Positions 1 to 8,302 of a stretch of 64,000 nt of DNA are shown here, in pieces. The notes beneath the pieces were generated by a model, which worked only from the letters and a program-made list of their open reading frames with translations, had not been told where the DNA came from and ran no database searches. Origin of the DNA: Microbispora amethystogenes (GTDB lineage Bacteria > Actinomycetota > Actinomycetes > Streptosporangiales > Streptosporangiaceae); assembly GCF_016863015.1 (NCBI RefSeq), contig NZ_BOOB01000045.1, positions 62,001 to 126,000 of the forward strand, read 5' to 3'. The position numbers and the translations under genes were made by a program. Numbering within the stretch: position 1 is the first letter of the stretch; each line of letters begins with the position of its first letter.

Positions 1-690
1 CAGCCCGGTCTCGGCGGCGAAGAGCGGCAGGAGCTCCAGGGCCCGCTCGCCGTACCCGGCCATCGTCCCGGCCGCGCCGCCGAGCTGGACCGGCAGCCGC
101 ACCGCCGCGAGGCGGTCGCGGGCGTCCCGGCAGCCGAGCAGCCACCCGGCGGCCTTCAGCCCGAACGTGGTGGGCACCGCCCGCTGCATGAGCGTGCGCC
201 CGGCCATCGGGGTGTCGCGGTGCTCGGCGGCCAGCCGGGCGAGCGCGGCGAGCACCCGGTCGAGGTGCGGCAGGATCACCGCGCGGGCCCGCGCCGCCAC
301 CAGCATCGCCGCCGTGTCGAGCACGTCCTGGCTGGTCGCGCCGTGATGCACCCACCTCCGCGCATCCCCCGCGGCGGCGCGCAGGTCCTCGACCAGCGGT
401 ACGACGGGGTTGCCGGCGTCCCTGGCCCGCCGGGCGAGCCCGGCCACGTCGTAGCCGTCCTCCCCGCCGAGGAAACGGGCCGCCTCGCGGATCGCGGCGG
501 CGGCGTGCTCGGGGACGACGCCGAGGCGGGCCTGCGCCCGCGCGAGGCAGACCTCCGCCTCCAGCATCGCCCGCAACCAGGCGGCGTCGCCGGTGACCGC
601 CTCGACCGCCGTGCCCGCCCGGACGGGGGACAGCAGCCCCTGATCGGCGCCTGTGCCGGCACCCGCCCCGGAACTCGCGTCAGAAGTCAA
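1..690 (-). CDS. pcaB: 3-carboxy-cis,cis-muconate cycloisomerase, 3' end outside window
   Basis: Cycloisomerase of the protocatechuate branch; it lactonises 3-carboxy-cis,cis-muconate, the product of PcaGH. The 230 visible residues match the N-terminal part of the fumarase/aspartase superfamily, with the HHGATSQDVLDT motif near residue 105 and the RTLMQRAVPTTFG stretch near residue 165. The signature SxxMPxKxNP loop would lie beyond the left edge, so the gene is truncated by the window, not broken. The start is a TTG that overlaps the last codons of pcaG (TTGACTTCTGA), so it is translationally coupled; no ATG fits. The first 18 residues are a Ser/Gly/Ala-rich leader before the conserved LLSPVRAGT. 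It is the last visible gene of the pob/pca operon; pcaL or pcaC/pcaD would be expected next, outside the window. Confidence 0.9.
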   Translation of the reverse strand, partial: MTSDASSGAGAGTGADQGLLSPVRAGTAVEAVTGDAAWLRAMLEAEVCLARAQARLGVVPEHAAAAIREAARFLGGEDGYDVAGLARRARDAGNPVVPLVEDLRAAAGDARRWVHHGATSQDVLDTAAMLVAARARAVILPHLDRVLAALARLAAEHRDTPMAGRTLMQRAVPTTFGLKAAGWLLGCRDARDRLAAVRLPVQLGGAAGTMAGYGERALELLPLFAAETGL

Positions 691-1252
691 GGAAGACCGT
701 CTCCCGCTCACCCTGCAGCCGTACGTCGAACCGGTAGGCGTCCTTCCCGTCCGCGCGGGCGAGCAACGTCGCGCGGCGGTCCGGCTCCAGCGAGCCGAGC
801 AGGGGGTCGGGCACGTCGGCGAGGTAGACGCGGGTCCGCACCGGCTTCAGCAGTCCCCGGGCGAAGACCAGCAGGGGAAGGTACGGCCGGGCGGGCGGGG
901 AGACGCGGAACCGGTAGGAACCGTCGGGCTCGGTGGCGCACCGGCCGAAGCCGCCCCCGCCGAACTCACCCCTGCCGGAACCGTTCCTGCCGGAACCGGC
1001 GCTGCCGGAACCGTCCCCACGGAACGCGCCACCGCCGGAACCGGCGCTGCCGGAACCCCGCGGACCGAACCCCCCGGGCTCGCCGGTCCAGAGCTCCAGC
1101 AGCGCGTCGGGCACCGGTTCGCCGGCGCCGTCCAGCACCCGGCCGGTGATCGTGACCGCGCCCGGATGCCCCTCGGGCACGAGCTCCCAGCCGCCCTCGT
1201 ACGGCAGGGCGAACCCGAAGAACGGCCCGACGGTCTGCGAGGGAGTGGTCAC
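680..1252 (-). CDS. pcaG: protocatechuate 3,4-dioxygenase alpha subunit with Gly/Ser repeat insert
   Basis: Alpha subunit of the intradiol ring-cleaving protocatechuate 3,4-dioxygenase (190 aa). The N-terminal TPSQTVGPFFGFALPY, the GxVLDGxGxPVPDALLELW strand and the C-terminal YRFDVRLQGERETVFLDF are typical of PcaG. The start is a GTG overlapping the pcaH stop by 4 bp (GTGA); an ATG farther upstream would only read through pcaH. Unusual: between LELWTGE (about residue 58) and FGRCATEPDG (about 102) the usual short ADAAGRY-type loop is replaced by about 45 residues of Gly/Ser-rich sequence built from GSGSAGSG units. The repeat is in frame and both flanks are well conserved, so the subunit is probably functional with a surface loop, but this is inferred. 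Confidence 0.93.
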   Translation of the reverse strand: MTTPSQTVGPFFGFALPYEGGWELVPEGHPGAVTITGRVLDGAGEPVPDALLELWTGEPGGFGPRGSGSAGSGGGAFRGDGSGSAGSGRNGSGRGEFGGGGFGRCATEPDGSYRFRVSPPARPYLPLLVFARGLLKPVRTRVYLADVPDPLLGSLEPDRRATLLARADGKDAYRFDVRLQGERETVFLDF

Positions 1253-1929
1253 GCGTCCTCCTGCGTGCTCTCGACGGGCGTGCGGCCCAGCACGACGTCC
1301 CAGCGGTAGCCGAGCGCCCACTCCGGCTCGGTGACGTCGAGGTCGAAGGCGGAGACGAGCCGTTCGCGGGCGGCCGGGTCCGGGACGGACTGGAAGATCG
1401 GGTCGAACGCGAACAACGGGTCGCCGGGGAAGTACATCTGCGTCACCAGGCGCTGCGTGAACGCGGTGCCGAAGACCGAGAAGTGGATGTGCGCCGGCCG
1501 CCAGGCGTTGGGATGGTTGCGCCAGGGATACGCCCCGGGCTTGATCGTGACGAACCGGTAGCGTCCCTCGTCGTCGGTCAGGCACCGGCCCGCGCCGGTG
1601 AAGTTGGGGTCGAGCGGCGCCGGGTGCCGGTCGACCGGATGGGCGTACCGGCCGGCCGCGTTGGCCTGCCAGATCTCCACCAGCGTGCGCGGCACCGGCC
1701 GGCCCGAGGAGTCGAGGATCCGCCCGGTGACGATGATCCGCTCGCCGAGCGGTTCGCCCGCGTGCCCGGTGGTCAGGTCGGCGTCGAGCGGGTTCACGTC
1801 CTCGTGCCCGAAGACCGGGCCGGTCAGCTCGGCCGCCTCCGGGTCGTCCTTCATCGGGAGCGGGGCGTGGGAGGGCGCGCGCAGGACCGTGCTCGCGTAG
1901 CCGGGATACAGGTAGGGCGGCTGGGTCAT
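1249..1929 (-). CDS. pcaH: protocatechuate 3,4-dioxygenase beta subunit
   Basis: Catalytic iron-binding subunit (226 aa) that cleaves protocatechuate between its two hydroxyls to 3-carboxy-cis,cis-muconate. The four Fe(III) ligands of the family can be placed: Tyr in NAAGRYAHP, Tyr in KPGAYPW and the two His in AHIHFSVFG. The N-terminal YLYPGYASTVLRAP segment is typical of beta subunits. The chosen ATG sits in an ATGA overlap with the pcaF stop; an upstream ATG would add about 64 residues that belong to pcaF in another frame. The downstream pcaG also overlaps by 4 bp, so PcaH and PcaG are coupled, which suits a stoichiometric alpha/beta complex. Confidence 0.95.
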   Translation of the reverse strand: MTQPPYLYPGYASTVLRAPSHAPLPMKDDPEAAELTGPVFGHEDVNPLDADLTTGHAGEPLGERIIVTGRILDSSGRPVPRTLVEIWQANAAGRYAHPVDRHPAPLDPNFTGAGRCLTDDEGRYRFVTIKPGAYPWRNHPNAWRPAHIHFSVFGTAFTQRLVTQMYFPGDPLFAFDPIFQSVPDPAARERLVSAFDLDVTEPEWALGYRWDVVLGRTPVESTQEDA

Positions 1930-3116
1930 GAGGTTCCTTCGAGGATGAGGGCCAGTCCCTGTCCGACGCCGACGCACAGGGTCGCCACGCCGTACCCGCC
2001 GGTGCGGGAGAGACGGTGGGCCAGGGTGCCCGCGAGGCGCGCGCCCGAGCAGCCGAGCGGGTGCCCGATCGCGATCGCGCCGCCCTGCGGGTTGACGACC
2101 TCGGGGTCGAGATCCTTCCACTCGCCGAGGCAGGCGAGCACCTGCGCGGCGAACGCCTCGTTGAGCTCGACGGAGGCCAGGTTGGCGAGGCCGAGCCCGG
2201 CCCGGTCCAGGGCCCTGGCGACCGCGGGGACGGGCCCGATGCCGAAGTCGGCCGGGTCCACGCCCGCGACCCCGGTGGACACCACCCGGGCGAGTGGGTG
2301 CAGGCCGTGCGCGGCGAGGCCGTCGGCGTCGGTGATCAGCAGCGCGGCGGCGCCGTCGTTGAGTGGCGAGGAGTTGCCCGCCGTGATCGTGCCGTCGGCG
2401 GCGAAGGCGGGCTTCAGCCGGGCCAGCGCCTCGGCGGACGTGTCGTCCCTGATCGTCTCGTCCCTGATCATCTGGTCACGGGTCAGCTCCTCCAGCGGCA
2501 CGATCTCGGCGTCGAACAGGCCGTCCCGCCAGGCGGCGGCGGCCCGGCGGTGGCTGCCCACGGCGAAGGCGTCCTGCTCCTCGCGGCTCACGCCGCGGCT
2601 GCGGGCGAGCTGCTCGGTCGCCTCGCCGAGGGAGACCGTCCACCGCTCCGGCATCTCCGGGTTGACCATCCGCCAGCCGAGGGTCGTGGAGTAGAGCTGC
2701 TCGTGGCCCCGGGGGAAGCCGCGCTCGGGCTTGGGCAGCACCCAGGGCGCGCGGCTCATCGACTCGACCCCGCCCGCCACCACCACGGAGGCGTCGCCGC
2801 AGGCCACGGTCCTGGCCGCCTGGACCACCGCCTCCAGGCCGGAGGCGCACAGGCGGTTGACGGTCGCGCCGGGGACCGTGACCGGCAGCCCGGCCAGCAG
2901 CGCGGCCATCCGGCCCACGTTGCGGTTGTCCTCCCCGGCGCCGTTGGCCGCGCCGAGGACCACGTCGTCGACGCGCTCCGGGTCGAGGCCGGGGGCGCGG
3001 GCGAGCAGCGCCCTGATCACCCCGGCCGCCAGGTCGTCGGGGCGGATCCCGGCGAGCGCGCCGCCGTACCTCCCGATCGGGGTCCGTACGGCGTCGGCGA
3101 CGAACACGTCCTTCAT
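1926..3116 (-). CDS. pcaF: beta-ketoadipyl-CoA thiolase
   Basis: Thiolase (396 aa) for the last step of the pathway, splitting 3-oxoadipyl-CoA into succinyl-CoA and acetyl-CoA. The three thiolase signatures are present: the active-site Cys in [11 protein letters not shown] (near residue 90), [18 protein letters not shown] near 345 and [13 protein letters not shown] at the C-terminus. The N-terminal [19 protein letters not shown] is typical of PcaF/PaaJ thiolases. The start ATG overlaps the pcaJ stop by 4 bp. Context between the CoA-transferase and the dioxygenase assigns it to beta-ketoadipate rather than fatty acid metabolism. The run [10 protein letters not shown] near residue 220 comes from a short local duplication. 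Confidence 0.94.
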   Translation of the reverse strand: MKDVFVADAVRTPIGRYGGALAGIRPDDLAAGVIRALLARAPGLDPERVDDVVLGAANGAGEDNRNVGRMAALLAGLPVTVPGATVNRLCASGLEAVVQAARTVACGDASVVVAGGVESMSRAPWVLPKPERGFPRGHEQLYSTTLGWRMVNPEMPERWTVSLGEATEQLARSRGVSREEQDAFAVGSHRRAAAAWRDGLFDAEIVPLEELTRDQMIRDETIRDDTSAEALARLKPAFAADGTITAGNSSPLNDGAAALLITDADGLAAHGLHPLARVVSTGVAGVDPADFGIGPVPAVARALDRAGLGLANLASVELNEAFAAQVLACLGEWKDLDPEVVNPQGGAIAIGHPLGCSGARLAGTLAHRLSRTGGYGVATLCVGVGQGLALILEGTS

Positions 3117-3736
3117 GAGATCTCGGCTCCTGTCTTCGCCCGCACCTCGCCGGCGCTGACGCCCGGCGCGGTCTCCGCCAGCCGCAGGCCGCCGGCGGTC
3201 ACGTCGACCACGGCGAGGTCGGTGATGATCCGGTGGACGCACGCCCGGCCGGTCAGCGGCAGCGTGCACTCCGGCACGATCTTCGGCGTGCCGTCCTTCG
3301 CGGTGTGCTCCATCAGCACGACCAGCCGCCTCGCGCCGTGGACCAGGTCCATCGCGCCGCCCATCCCCTTGATCATCTTGCCGGGGACGGCCCAGTTGGC
3401 GAGGTCGCCGCGGGCCGACACCTGCATCGCGCCGAGCACGGCGACGTCGATGTGCCCGCCGCGGATCATCCCGAACGACAGCGACGAGTCGAAGAACGCC
3501 GCCCCGGGCAGCACGGTGATCGTCTCCTTGCCCGCGTTGATCAGGTCGGGGTCGACCTCGTCCTCGGCGGGGTAGGGGCCGACGCCGAGCACGCCGTTCT
3601 CCGAGTGGATCACCACGCGCCGGCCGTCCAGATGAGCGGGGATCAGCGTCGGCAGCCCGATCCCCAGGTTGACGTAGCCGCCGTCGGGCAGCTCACGGGC
3701 CGCCCGCGCGGCCATCTCGTCACGGGTCCAGGCCAT
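3113..3736 (-). CDS. pcaJ: 3-oxoadipate CoA-transferase subunit B
   Basis: Beta subunit (207 aa) of succinyl-CoA:3-oxoadipate CoA-transferase, which activates beta-ketoadipate for thiolysis. The catalytic Glu lies in [11 protein letters not shown] (about residue 46), and [33 protein letters not shown] and the closing TDLAVVDV are family signatures. The ATG follows the pcaI stop directly with no gap, and its own stop overlaps pcaF by 4 bp. It works as a complex with PcaI. Confidence 0.95.
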   Translation of the reverse strand: MAWTRDEMAARAARELPDGGYVNLGIGLPTLIPAHLDGRRVVIHSENGVLGVGPYPAEDEVDPDLINAGKETITVLPGAAFFDSSLSFGMIRGGHIDVAVLGAMQVSARGDLANWAVPGKMIKGMGGAMDLVHGARRLVVLMEHTAKDGTPKIVPECTLPLTGRACVHRIITDLAVVDVTAGGLRLAETAPGVSAGEVRAKTGAEIS

Positions 3737-4534
3737 CTAGACCTCCCTCACAGCCGAGGTGACGGTCCGCTTCTCGACACCCTTGTCGGCGGCCTGCTCC
3801 GGAGTGAGCGGCAGCACCCGCCGCACGAACACCCCCGGCAGGTGCACCTCGTCGGGGTCGAGCTCGCACAGCTCCTCGACCTCCGCGATCGTCACCCGGC
3901 CCGCCATCGCCGCGAGCGGGTTGAAGTTGCGCGCCGCCTTCGCGAAGACGAGGTTGCCGTACGCGTCCCCCTTCGCGGCCCTGACCAGCGCGAAGTCGGT
4001 CACGATGCCGCGCTCCAGCACGTACGGCACGCCGTCGAAATCGCGCACCTCCTTCGGCGGCGAGGCCACGGCCACGCTGCCGTCGGGGTGGTGGCGCCAG
4101 GGCAGCCCGCCCTCGGCGACCATCGTCCCCACCCCCGCCGGGGTGTAGAAGGCCGGGATGCCGCAGCCGCCGGCCCGCAGCCGCTCGGCCAGCGTGCCCT
4201 GCGGGATCAGCTCGACCTCGACCTCGCCCGCGAGGTACTGCCGGGCGAACTCCTTGTTCTCCCCGATGTACGAGCCGATGACGCGGGCGATCCGGCCGGC
4301 GGCCAGCAGCTCCCCGAGGCCCTGCCCGCCGGTGCCGCCGCCGGTGCCGCCGTTCGTGCCGCAGTTGTTCGACACGACGTGCAGCCCGCCGACGCCGCGC
4401 TCCAGCACCGCGCGGATCAGCACCGACGGCACACCGGACAGCCCGAAACCGCCCACGGCGAGCGACGCGCCCTCGCCGACGTCGGCCACCGCCTCCGCCG
4501 CGCTCCCCACCACCTTGTTCACAGGGCTGTTCAC
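3737..4534 (-). CDS. pcaI: 3-oxoadipate CoA-transferase subunit A
   Basis: Alpha subunit (265 aa) of the beta-ketoadipate CoA-transferase. Recognisable blocks: GxxLAVGGFGLSGVPSVLIRA near residue 28, VVSNNCG near 55, IGSYIGENKEFARQYLAGEVEVELIPQGTLAERLRAGG near 90 and FYTPAGVGT near 130. The start is the GTG that overlaps the pobA stop (GTGA, first codons VNSPVNK); an in-frame GTG four codons later is an alternative. Between NNCG and GLGELL sits a Gly/Thr run (NGGTGGGTGGQ), longer than the usual N(D)xGxxD stretch, another small in-frame repeat expansion. Confidence 0.93.
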   Translation of the reverse strand: MNSPVNKVVGSAAEAVADVGEGASLAVGGFGLSGVPSVLIRAVLERGVGGLHVVSNNCGTNGGTGGGTGGQGLGELLAAGRIARVIGSYIGENKEFARQYLAGEVEVELIPQGTLAERLRAGGCGIPAFYTPAGVGTMVAEGGLPWRHHPDGSVAVASPPKEVRDFDGVPYVLERGIVTDFALVRAAKGDAYGNLVFAKAARNFNPLAAMAGRVTIAEVEELCELDPDEVHLPGVFVRRVLPLTPEQAADKGVEKRTVTSAVREV

Positions 4535-5703
4535 AGGCTCTCCTCGTACGGCAGGCCCACGTAGTTCTCCGCGAGCGTCGTACCCGCCGCGTTCGAGGAG
4601 GTGACATAGTCGAGATGGGAGGTCTGCAGCCGCCGGGCGTAGGCGTCGTCGGAGTCGAAGGTGTGCAGCAGCGTCGTCATCCACCACGAGAAGTGCTGCG
4701 CCCGCCATACCCGGGGCAGGCAGGCTCGCGAGTAGCCGTCCAGCGCCTCCGCCGAGCCCCCGGCGAAGAACCGGGCCAGCGCCTCGGTCAGCACCCGCAC
4801 GTCGGCCACCGCCAGGTTGAGCCCCTTCGCGCCGGTCGGCGGCACGATGTGGGCCGCGTCCCCGGCCAGGAACAGCCTGCCGTGCTGCATGGGCTCGGCC
4901 ACGAAGCTCCGCATGGGCGTGACGCTCCTCTCGATGATCTCACCGGTCGCCAGGGCGAAACCGGGCACGGTCTCCAGCCGGGCCCGCAGCTCGGCCCAGA
5001 TCCGCTCGTCGGGCCAGGCGGCGACGCCCTCGTCCGGGGCCACCTGGAGGTAGAAGCGGCTGATCTCCGCGGAGCGCATGCTGTGCAGGGCGAAGCCGCG
5101 CTCGGTCCGCGCGTAGATCAGCTCCTCCGACGACGGCTTCACCCGGGCGAGGATCCCGAGCCAGGCGAACGGATAGTCCCGGCGATACTCGGTCAGCACG
5201 CCGCCCGGGATCGAGTCGCGGGACACGCCGTGGAAACCGTCGCAGCCCGCGATCACGTCGCAGTCCAGCCGCTCGCCGCCGAAGGTGAGGGAGGGCCGGT
5301 CGGTGCCGATGTCGTGCAGGGCCACGTCGTCCACCTCGAAGCGGACGTCGCCCCCGGCCGCGAGCCGCGCCGCGATGAGGTCCTTGACCACCTCCTGCTG
5401 GCCGTACACGGTGATGCACCGGCCGGGCACCAGCCGCTCGAAGGCGATCCGGTGGCCCGCTCCGCCGTACCGGAACTCGATGCCGTGGTGGGGGAGACCC
5501 TCCCGCTTCAGCCGCTCGCCCACCCCCGCCTCGACGAGCGTGTCCACCGTGCCCTGTTCGAGCACCCCCGCCCGCACGCGCCGCTCGACGTACTCCCTGC
5601 TCCGGCGTTCCAGCACGACCGACTCGATCCCGCGCAGGTGGAGCAGATGGGAGAGCAGCAGGCCGGCCGGCCCCGCCCCGATGATCCCGACCTGAGTTCG
5701 CAT
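4531..5703 (-). CDS. pobA: 4-hydroxybenzoate 3-monooxygenase
   Basis: FAD aromatic hydroxylase (390 aa) that turns 4-hydroxybenzoate into protocatechuate using NAD(P)H and O2, feeding PcaGH. Motifs: the dinucleotide-binding GIIGAGPAGLLLSHLL at the N-terminus, RVRAGVLEQGTVDTL near 45, the DG motif in DVIAGCDGFHGVSRDSIP near 160, and the GD motif in GRLFLAGDAAHIVPPTGAKGLNLA near 280. MRTQVGIIG is the start; longer in-frame readings enter the promoter region. It heads the minus-strand operon, and its stop overlaps the pcaI GTG. It is divergent from the IclR-type regulator, with 79 bp between the start codons holding a repeat-rich operator. Confidence 0.95.
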   Translation of the reverse strand: MRTQVGIIGAGPAGLLLSHLLHLRGIESVVLERRSREYVERRVRAGVLEQGTVDTLVEAGVGERLKREGLPHHGIEFRYGGAGHRIAFERLVPGRCITVYGQQEVVKDLIAARLAAGGDVRFEVDDVALHDIGTDRPSLTFGGERLDCDVIAGCDGFHGVSRDSIPGGVLTEYRRDYPFAWLGILARVKPSSEELIYARTERGFALHSMRSAEISRFYLQVAPDEGVAAWPDERIWAELRARLETVPGFALATGEIIERSVTPMRSFVAEPMQHGRLFLAGDAAHIVPPTGAKGLNLAVADVRVLTEALARFFAGGSAEALDGYSRACLPRVWRAQHFSWWMTTLLHTFDSDDAYARRLQTSHLDYVTSSNAAGTTLAENYVGLPYEESL

Positions 5704-5782
5704 GGCCCAAGCATCGGCGGCGCCCGCCGTGCCGCGTAGGCTTTGCTTCCGCCCAGTGGAAGCCGTCAGTGGAAGGAGCCAC
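5704..5782. promoter_or_regulatory. divergent pobA / iclR-family control region with three half-sites
   Basis: The 79 bp between the two divergent starts hold an inverted repeat GCTTCC (5745-5750), 7 bp, GGAAGC (5758-5763), and a direct repeat of CAGTGGAAG at 5754-5762 and 5767-5775. This gives one palindrome plus one extra same-direction half-site 13 bp on. IclR-family regulators of the PcaU/PobR group are reported to bind a palindrome with an added direct repeat between divergent pob/pca genes, so this is the likely operator of the adjacent regulator (inferred). The third half-site overlaps the ribosome-binding GGAAGGAG of the regulator gene, which suggests autoregulation. Confidence 0.6.
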
Positions 5783-6559
5783 ATGGCCGGCGGCGTGCGC
5801 GAATCGGGGCGTTCCGTGACGTCCCGGGCGCTGGCGATCCTCGGCGCCTTCGACGCACGGCACCCGCGGCTCACGCTGACGGAGATCGCCGGACGCACCG
5901 GCCTGGCGCTCAGCACCGTCCACCGGCTGGCGGGGGAGCTGGAGGAATGGCGGGCCCTGCGCCGCGGCGCCGACGGGCGCTTCCAGATCGGCCGCCGCCT
6001 GTGGGAGCTGGGGCAGCTCGCCCCCGACCCGCTGCAGGAGGTGGCCCGCCCCTGGCTGCAGGAGCTCTTCGGCGAGACCGGCGAGAACGTCCACCTGGCC
6101 GTGCGGGACGGGCTGGAGGTCCTCTACGTCGACAAGGTGTACGGCAAGCGGGCCGTGCCGATCCTGTCGCGGACCGGCTCCCGCCTGCCGATGCACCCGA
6201 CCGGCGTCGGCAAGGCCCTCCTGGCGTACGAACCGGAATGGTTTGTGACGTCCTATCTGTCCCGGCCGCTGGAGCGGCCGACGCCGCACACGATCACCGA
6301 GCCGGGACGGCTGGCCCGTGAGCTCGCCCAGGTGCGCGCCCAGGGGTACGCCACGACCCACGAGGAGATGACGCTCGGCTCGTGCTCGGCCGCCGCGCCG
6401 GTGCCGGTGGGCGACCATGCGGGAGACAGGCCCGTCGCGGCGGTCGGGATCGTGGTGTCCTCGCGGCGGGTGCGCGAGCTGCCCCGCCTGGTCGACCCGC
6501 TGCTGGCCGTCGCGGCCCGCATCGCCGCCGACTACCGGGCCGCCGTCGCGCGGGCCTGA
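5783..6559 (+). CDS. IclR-family regulator of the pob/pca operon
   Basis: Transcription factor (258 aa). An N-terminal winged helix-turn-helix (SVTSRALAILGAF...LTLTEIAGRTGLALSTVHRLAGELE, residues 12-55) is followed by the IclR effector domain (ENVHLAVRDGLEVLYVDK near 105, MHPTGVGKALLAY near 135, VAAVGIVVSSRR near 218). The ATG at 5783 was chosen because GGAAGGAG lies just upstream; the longer in-frame reading starts inside the divergent promoter. Position next to pobA suggests a PcaR/PcaU/PobR-like activator or repressor responding to protocatechuate, beta-ketoadipate or 4-hydroxybenzoate. Which effector it binds cannot be read from the sequence. Confidence 0.9.
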   Translation: MAGGVRESGRSVTSRALAILGAFDARHPRLTLTEIAGRTGLALSTVHRLAGELEEWRALRRGADGRFQIGRRLWELGQLAPDPLQEVARPWLQELFGETGENVHLAVRDGLEVLYVDKVYGKRAVPILSRTGSRLPMHPTGVGKALLAYEPEWFVTSYLSRPLERPTPHTITEPGRLARELAQVRAQGYATTHEEMTLGSCSAAAPVPVGDHAGDRPVAAVGIVVSSRRVRELPRLVDPLLAVAARIAADYRAAVARA

Positions 6560-6596
6560 CGGCCAGGGTGCGGGACAGGGTGCGGGACCCCGGGCG

Positions 6597-7013
6597 TTAC
6601 AGCGGGGTGCAGGTCAGACCGGTCATCCCGAACGTGCCGCCGGTCGAGGAGCCGTTGGCGGTGACGGAGAGACTCCCCCCGGGCGCGATGGTGCCGTTCC
6701 AGGACACGTTGGTGGCGGTGACGGTCCGCACGGTCTGGGTCCACTTCGTGGTCAGCAGGGAGAAGAGCTTCTCGTCGCCGGTGAAGGTCCAGTAAAGCCG
6801 CCAGCCGTTCAGGGTGGTCGTCCCGGTGTTGACCACTCTGCCCTCCGCCACGAAACCCCCGGGGAAGCTGTGGACGGTCGGGAAGCTGACCGAGCAGGAC
6901 GCCGTGTCCGCGTGCGCGGCGGGAGCGCCGATGACCGTGGTGGCGGCCAGCGCCGCCGCGGCCACCCAGGCGCTCCGCCTGTTGAAACCGGTTTCACGAT
7001 ACCGCCGTGCCAT
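6597..7013 (-). CDS. secreted stand-alone CBM2 cellulose/chitin-binding protein
   Basis: A 138-aa exported protein. MARRYRETGFNRRSAW is a basic n-region, followed by a hydrophobic Ala-rich h-region and an AHA signal-peptidase site near residue 36. The rest is one carbohydrate-binding module of family 2: a first Cys just after the signal (ASCSVSF) and a last Cys near the end (GLTCTPL), NGWRLYWTFTGDEKL near 70 and NVSWNGTIAPGGSLSV near 105, with Trp residues placed as in CBM2. There is no catalytic domain and no linker, so it is a free CBM. The start has a strong GAGAGGAGAGGG upstream; a longer reading adds no signal-like sequence. A LacI-type palindrome lies inside codons 6-11. Confidence 0.85.
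   Translation of the reverse strand: MARRYRETGFNRRSAWVAAAALAATTVIGAPAAHADTASCSVSFPTVHSFPGGFVAEGRVVNTGTTTLNGWRLYWTFTGDEKLFSLLTTKWTQTVRTVTATNVSWNGTIAPGGSLSVTANGSSTGGTFGMTGLTCTPL
6983..6996. promoter_or_regulatory. LacI-family operator-like palindrome inside the CBM2 gene
   Basis: TGAAACCGGTTTCA is a perfect 14-bp palindrome that fits the LacI/CcpA-type consensus TGWNANCGNTNNCA at every fixed position. It lies 17-30 bp downstream of the CBM2 start codon, where a bound repressor could block elongation or initiation. It also encodes part of the signal peptide n-region (ETGFN), so coincidence is possible. Confidence 0.45.
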
Positions 7014-7231
7014 TCCCTCTCCTCTCGCCGTGCCGGGGGTCTCCGGCGGCTGATTCGATGAACGTCCTTCCGGATTGTCATCACAGCCGGCGGGGAATGT
7101 CATGGCCGCAGGCTCAGTACGGGCCGTAGCGCCGCTGTGGGGGTGAACGTTTCATCCGCCGGCACGGCTGGCGTACGGTGAGTGCGAGGGGCATCACAGG
7201 CAGCTTCACAGGCAGCGGCGAGGGGGCCGCC

Positions 7232-8302
7232 ATGGACGCCGTCGTGATCGAATCGCTGGAACCGCTGATCGCCGAGTTGCGGTCGCGGGGCTTCGCCGTC
7301 GTGGGCCCGGTCGTGCGTGACGGCGCGATCCGCTTCGAGGAGATCGCCTCGGCGGGCCGGCTGGCCCGGGGGGTCACCGACGACCAGGAACCCGGCCGCT
7401 ACCGGCTGCGGGAGACCGGCGACGAGATGATCTTCTCGTTCGCGGCGAGCCCCGACTCGGCCAAGCGGTACACCCAGCCGCCCCGCCAGGCGCTCTTCCG
7501 CATGCGCGGCGAGCGGATCGAGGAGGCGGAGGAGGAGGCCCCCCGGATCGCCCTGCTCGGCGTGCGGGCCTGCGACCTGGCCGCGATCGGCGTGCAGGAC
7601 AGGGTCTTCCTCGGCGGCCGGCACCCCGACCCGGCCTACCGGCTGCGGCGCGAGGCGCTGCTCCTGGTCGCGGTCAACTGCGCGGTGCCCGGCGGCACCT
7701 GCTTCTGCGTCTCGATGGGCACCGGGCCCAGGGTGACGGCGGGCCACGACATCGCGCTCACCGAACTGGCCGCGCCGCACCGGTTCGTCGTGGAGATCGG
7801 CAGCGAGCGGGGCGAGGAGATCGTCAGGGCGCTGCCGCGGGCGCCCGCCTCCGCCCGCGACCAGGCGGACGCCGAAGAGGTGTCCCGTACGGCCGCCGGG
7901 CGCATGGGCCGCCAGGTGGAGACCGAGGGCATCCAGGAGCGGCTCTCGGCGCACGACTCGCCGCGCTGGCAGCAGGTCGGCGCCCGCTGCCTCACCTGCG
8001 CCAACTGCACGATGGTCTGCCCCACCTGCTTCTGCACCACGGTCGAGGACTCCACGTCCCTCGCCGACGGCACGGCCGAGCGGGTCGAGCGCTGGGACTC
8101 CTGCTTCACGCTGGGGTTCTCGGAGGTCAACGGGACGCCCGTGCGAGGCTCCAACCCCGGCCGCTACCGTCAGTGGCTGACCCACAAGTTCTCCACCTGG
8201 ATCGACCAGTTCGGCATGTCCGGCTGTGTCGGCTGCGGCAGGTGCATCACCTGGTGCCCGGTCGGGATCGACGTGACCGAGGAACTGGCGAACCTGCCAT
8301 GA
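7232..8302 (+). CDS. hydrogenase beta subunit, iron-sulfur (HydB/HyhB-like)
   Basis: Iron-sulfur electron-transfer subunit (356 aa) of a group 3b-type NiFe hydrogenase, linking the NAD(P)H-oxidoreductase subunit to the hydrogenase module. It carries RIALLGVRACDLAAIGVQD near 120, a CxxxxxxCFC cluster (NCAVPGGTCFC) near 155, and two ferredoxin-type motifs: CLTCANCTMVCPTCFC near 255 and CVGCGRCITWCPVGID near 335. MDAVVIESLEPL is the start because GAGGGGG precedes it; an ATG 18 codons upstream lacks this. Its stop overlaps the next gene by 4 bp, so subunits beta-gamma-delta-alpha form one coupled operon. I saw no clear promoter motif in the 218 bp upstream. Confidence 0.88.
   Translation: MDAVVIESLEPLIAELRSRGFAVVGPVVRDGAIRFEEIASAGRLARGVTDDQEPGRYRLRETGDEMIFSFAASPDSAKRYTQPPRQALFRMRGERIEEAEEEAPRIALLGVRACDLAAIGVQDRVFLGGRHPDPAYRLRREALLLVAVNCAVPGGTCFCVSMGTGPRVTAGHDIALTELAAPHRFVVEIGSERGEEIVRALPRAPASARDQADAEEVSRTAAGRMGRQVETEGIQERLSAHDSPRWQQVGARCLTCANCTMVCPTCFCTTVEDSTSLADGTAERVERWDSCFTLGFSEVNGTPVRGSNPGRYRQWLTHKFSTWIDQFGMSGCVGCGRCITWCPVGIDVTEELANLP

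Noticed and set aside
7014..7231. Possible DevR or FNR-type site upstream of the hydrogenase operon
   Set aside because: Only partial cores (for example AAGGACGTTC on the minus strand near 7066) are seen, far from the start and in the opposite orientation.
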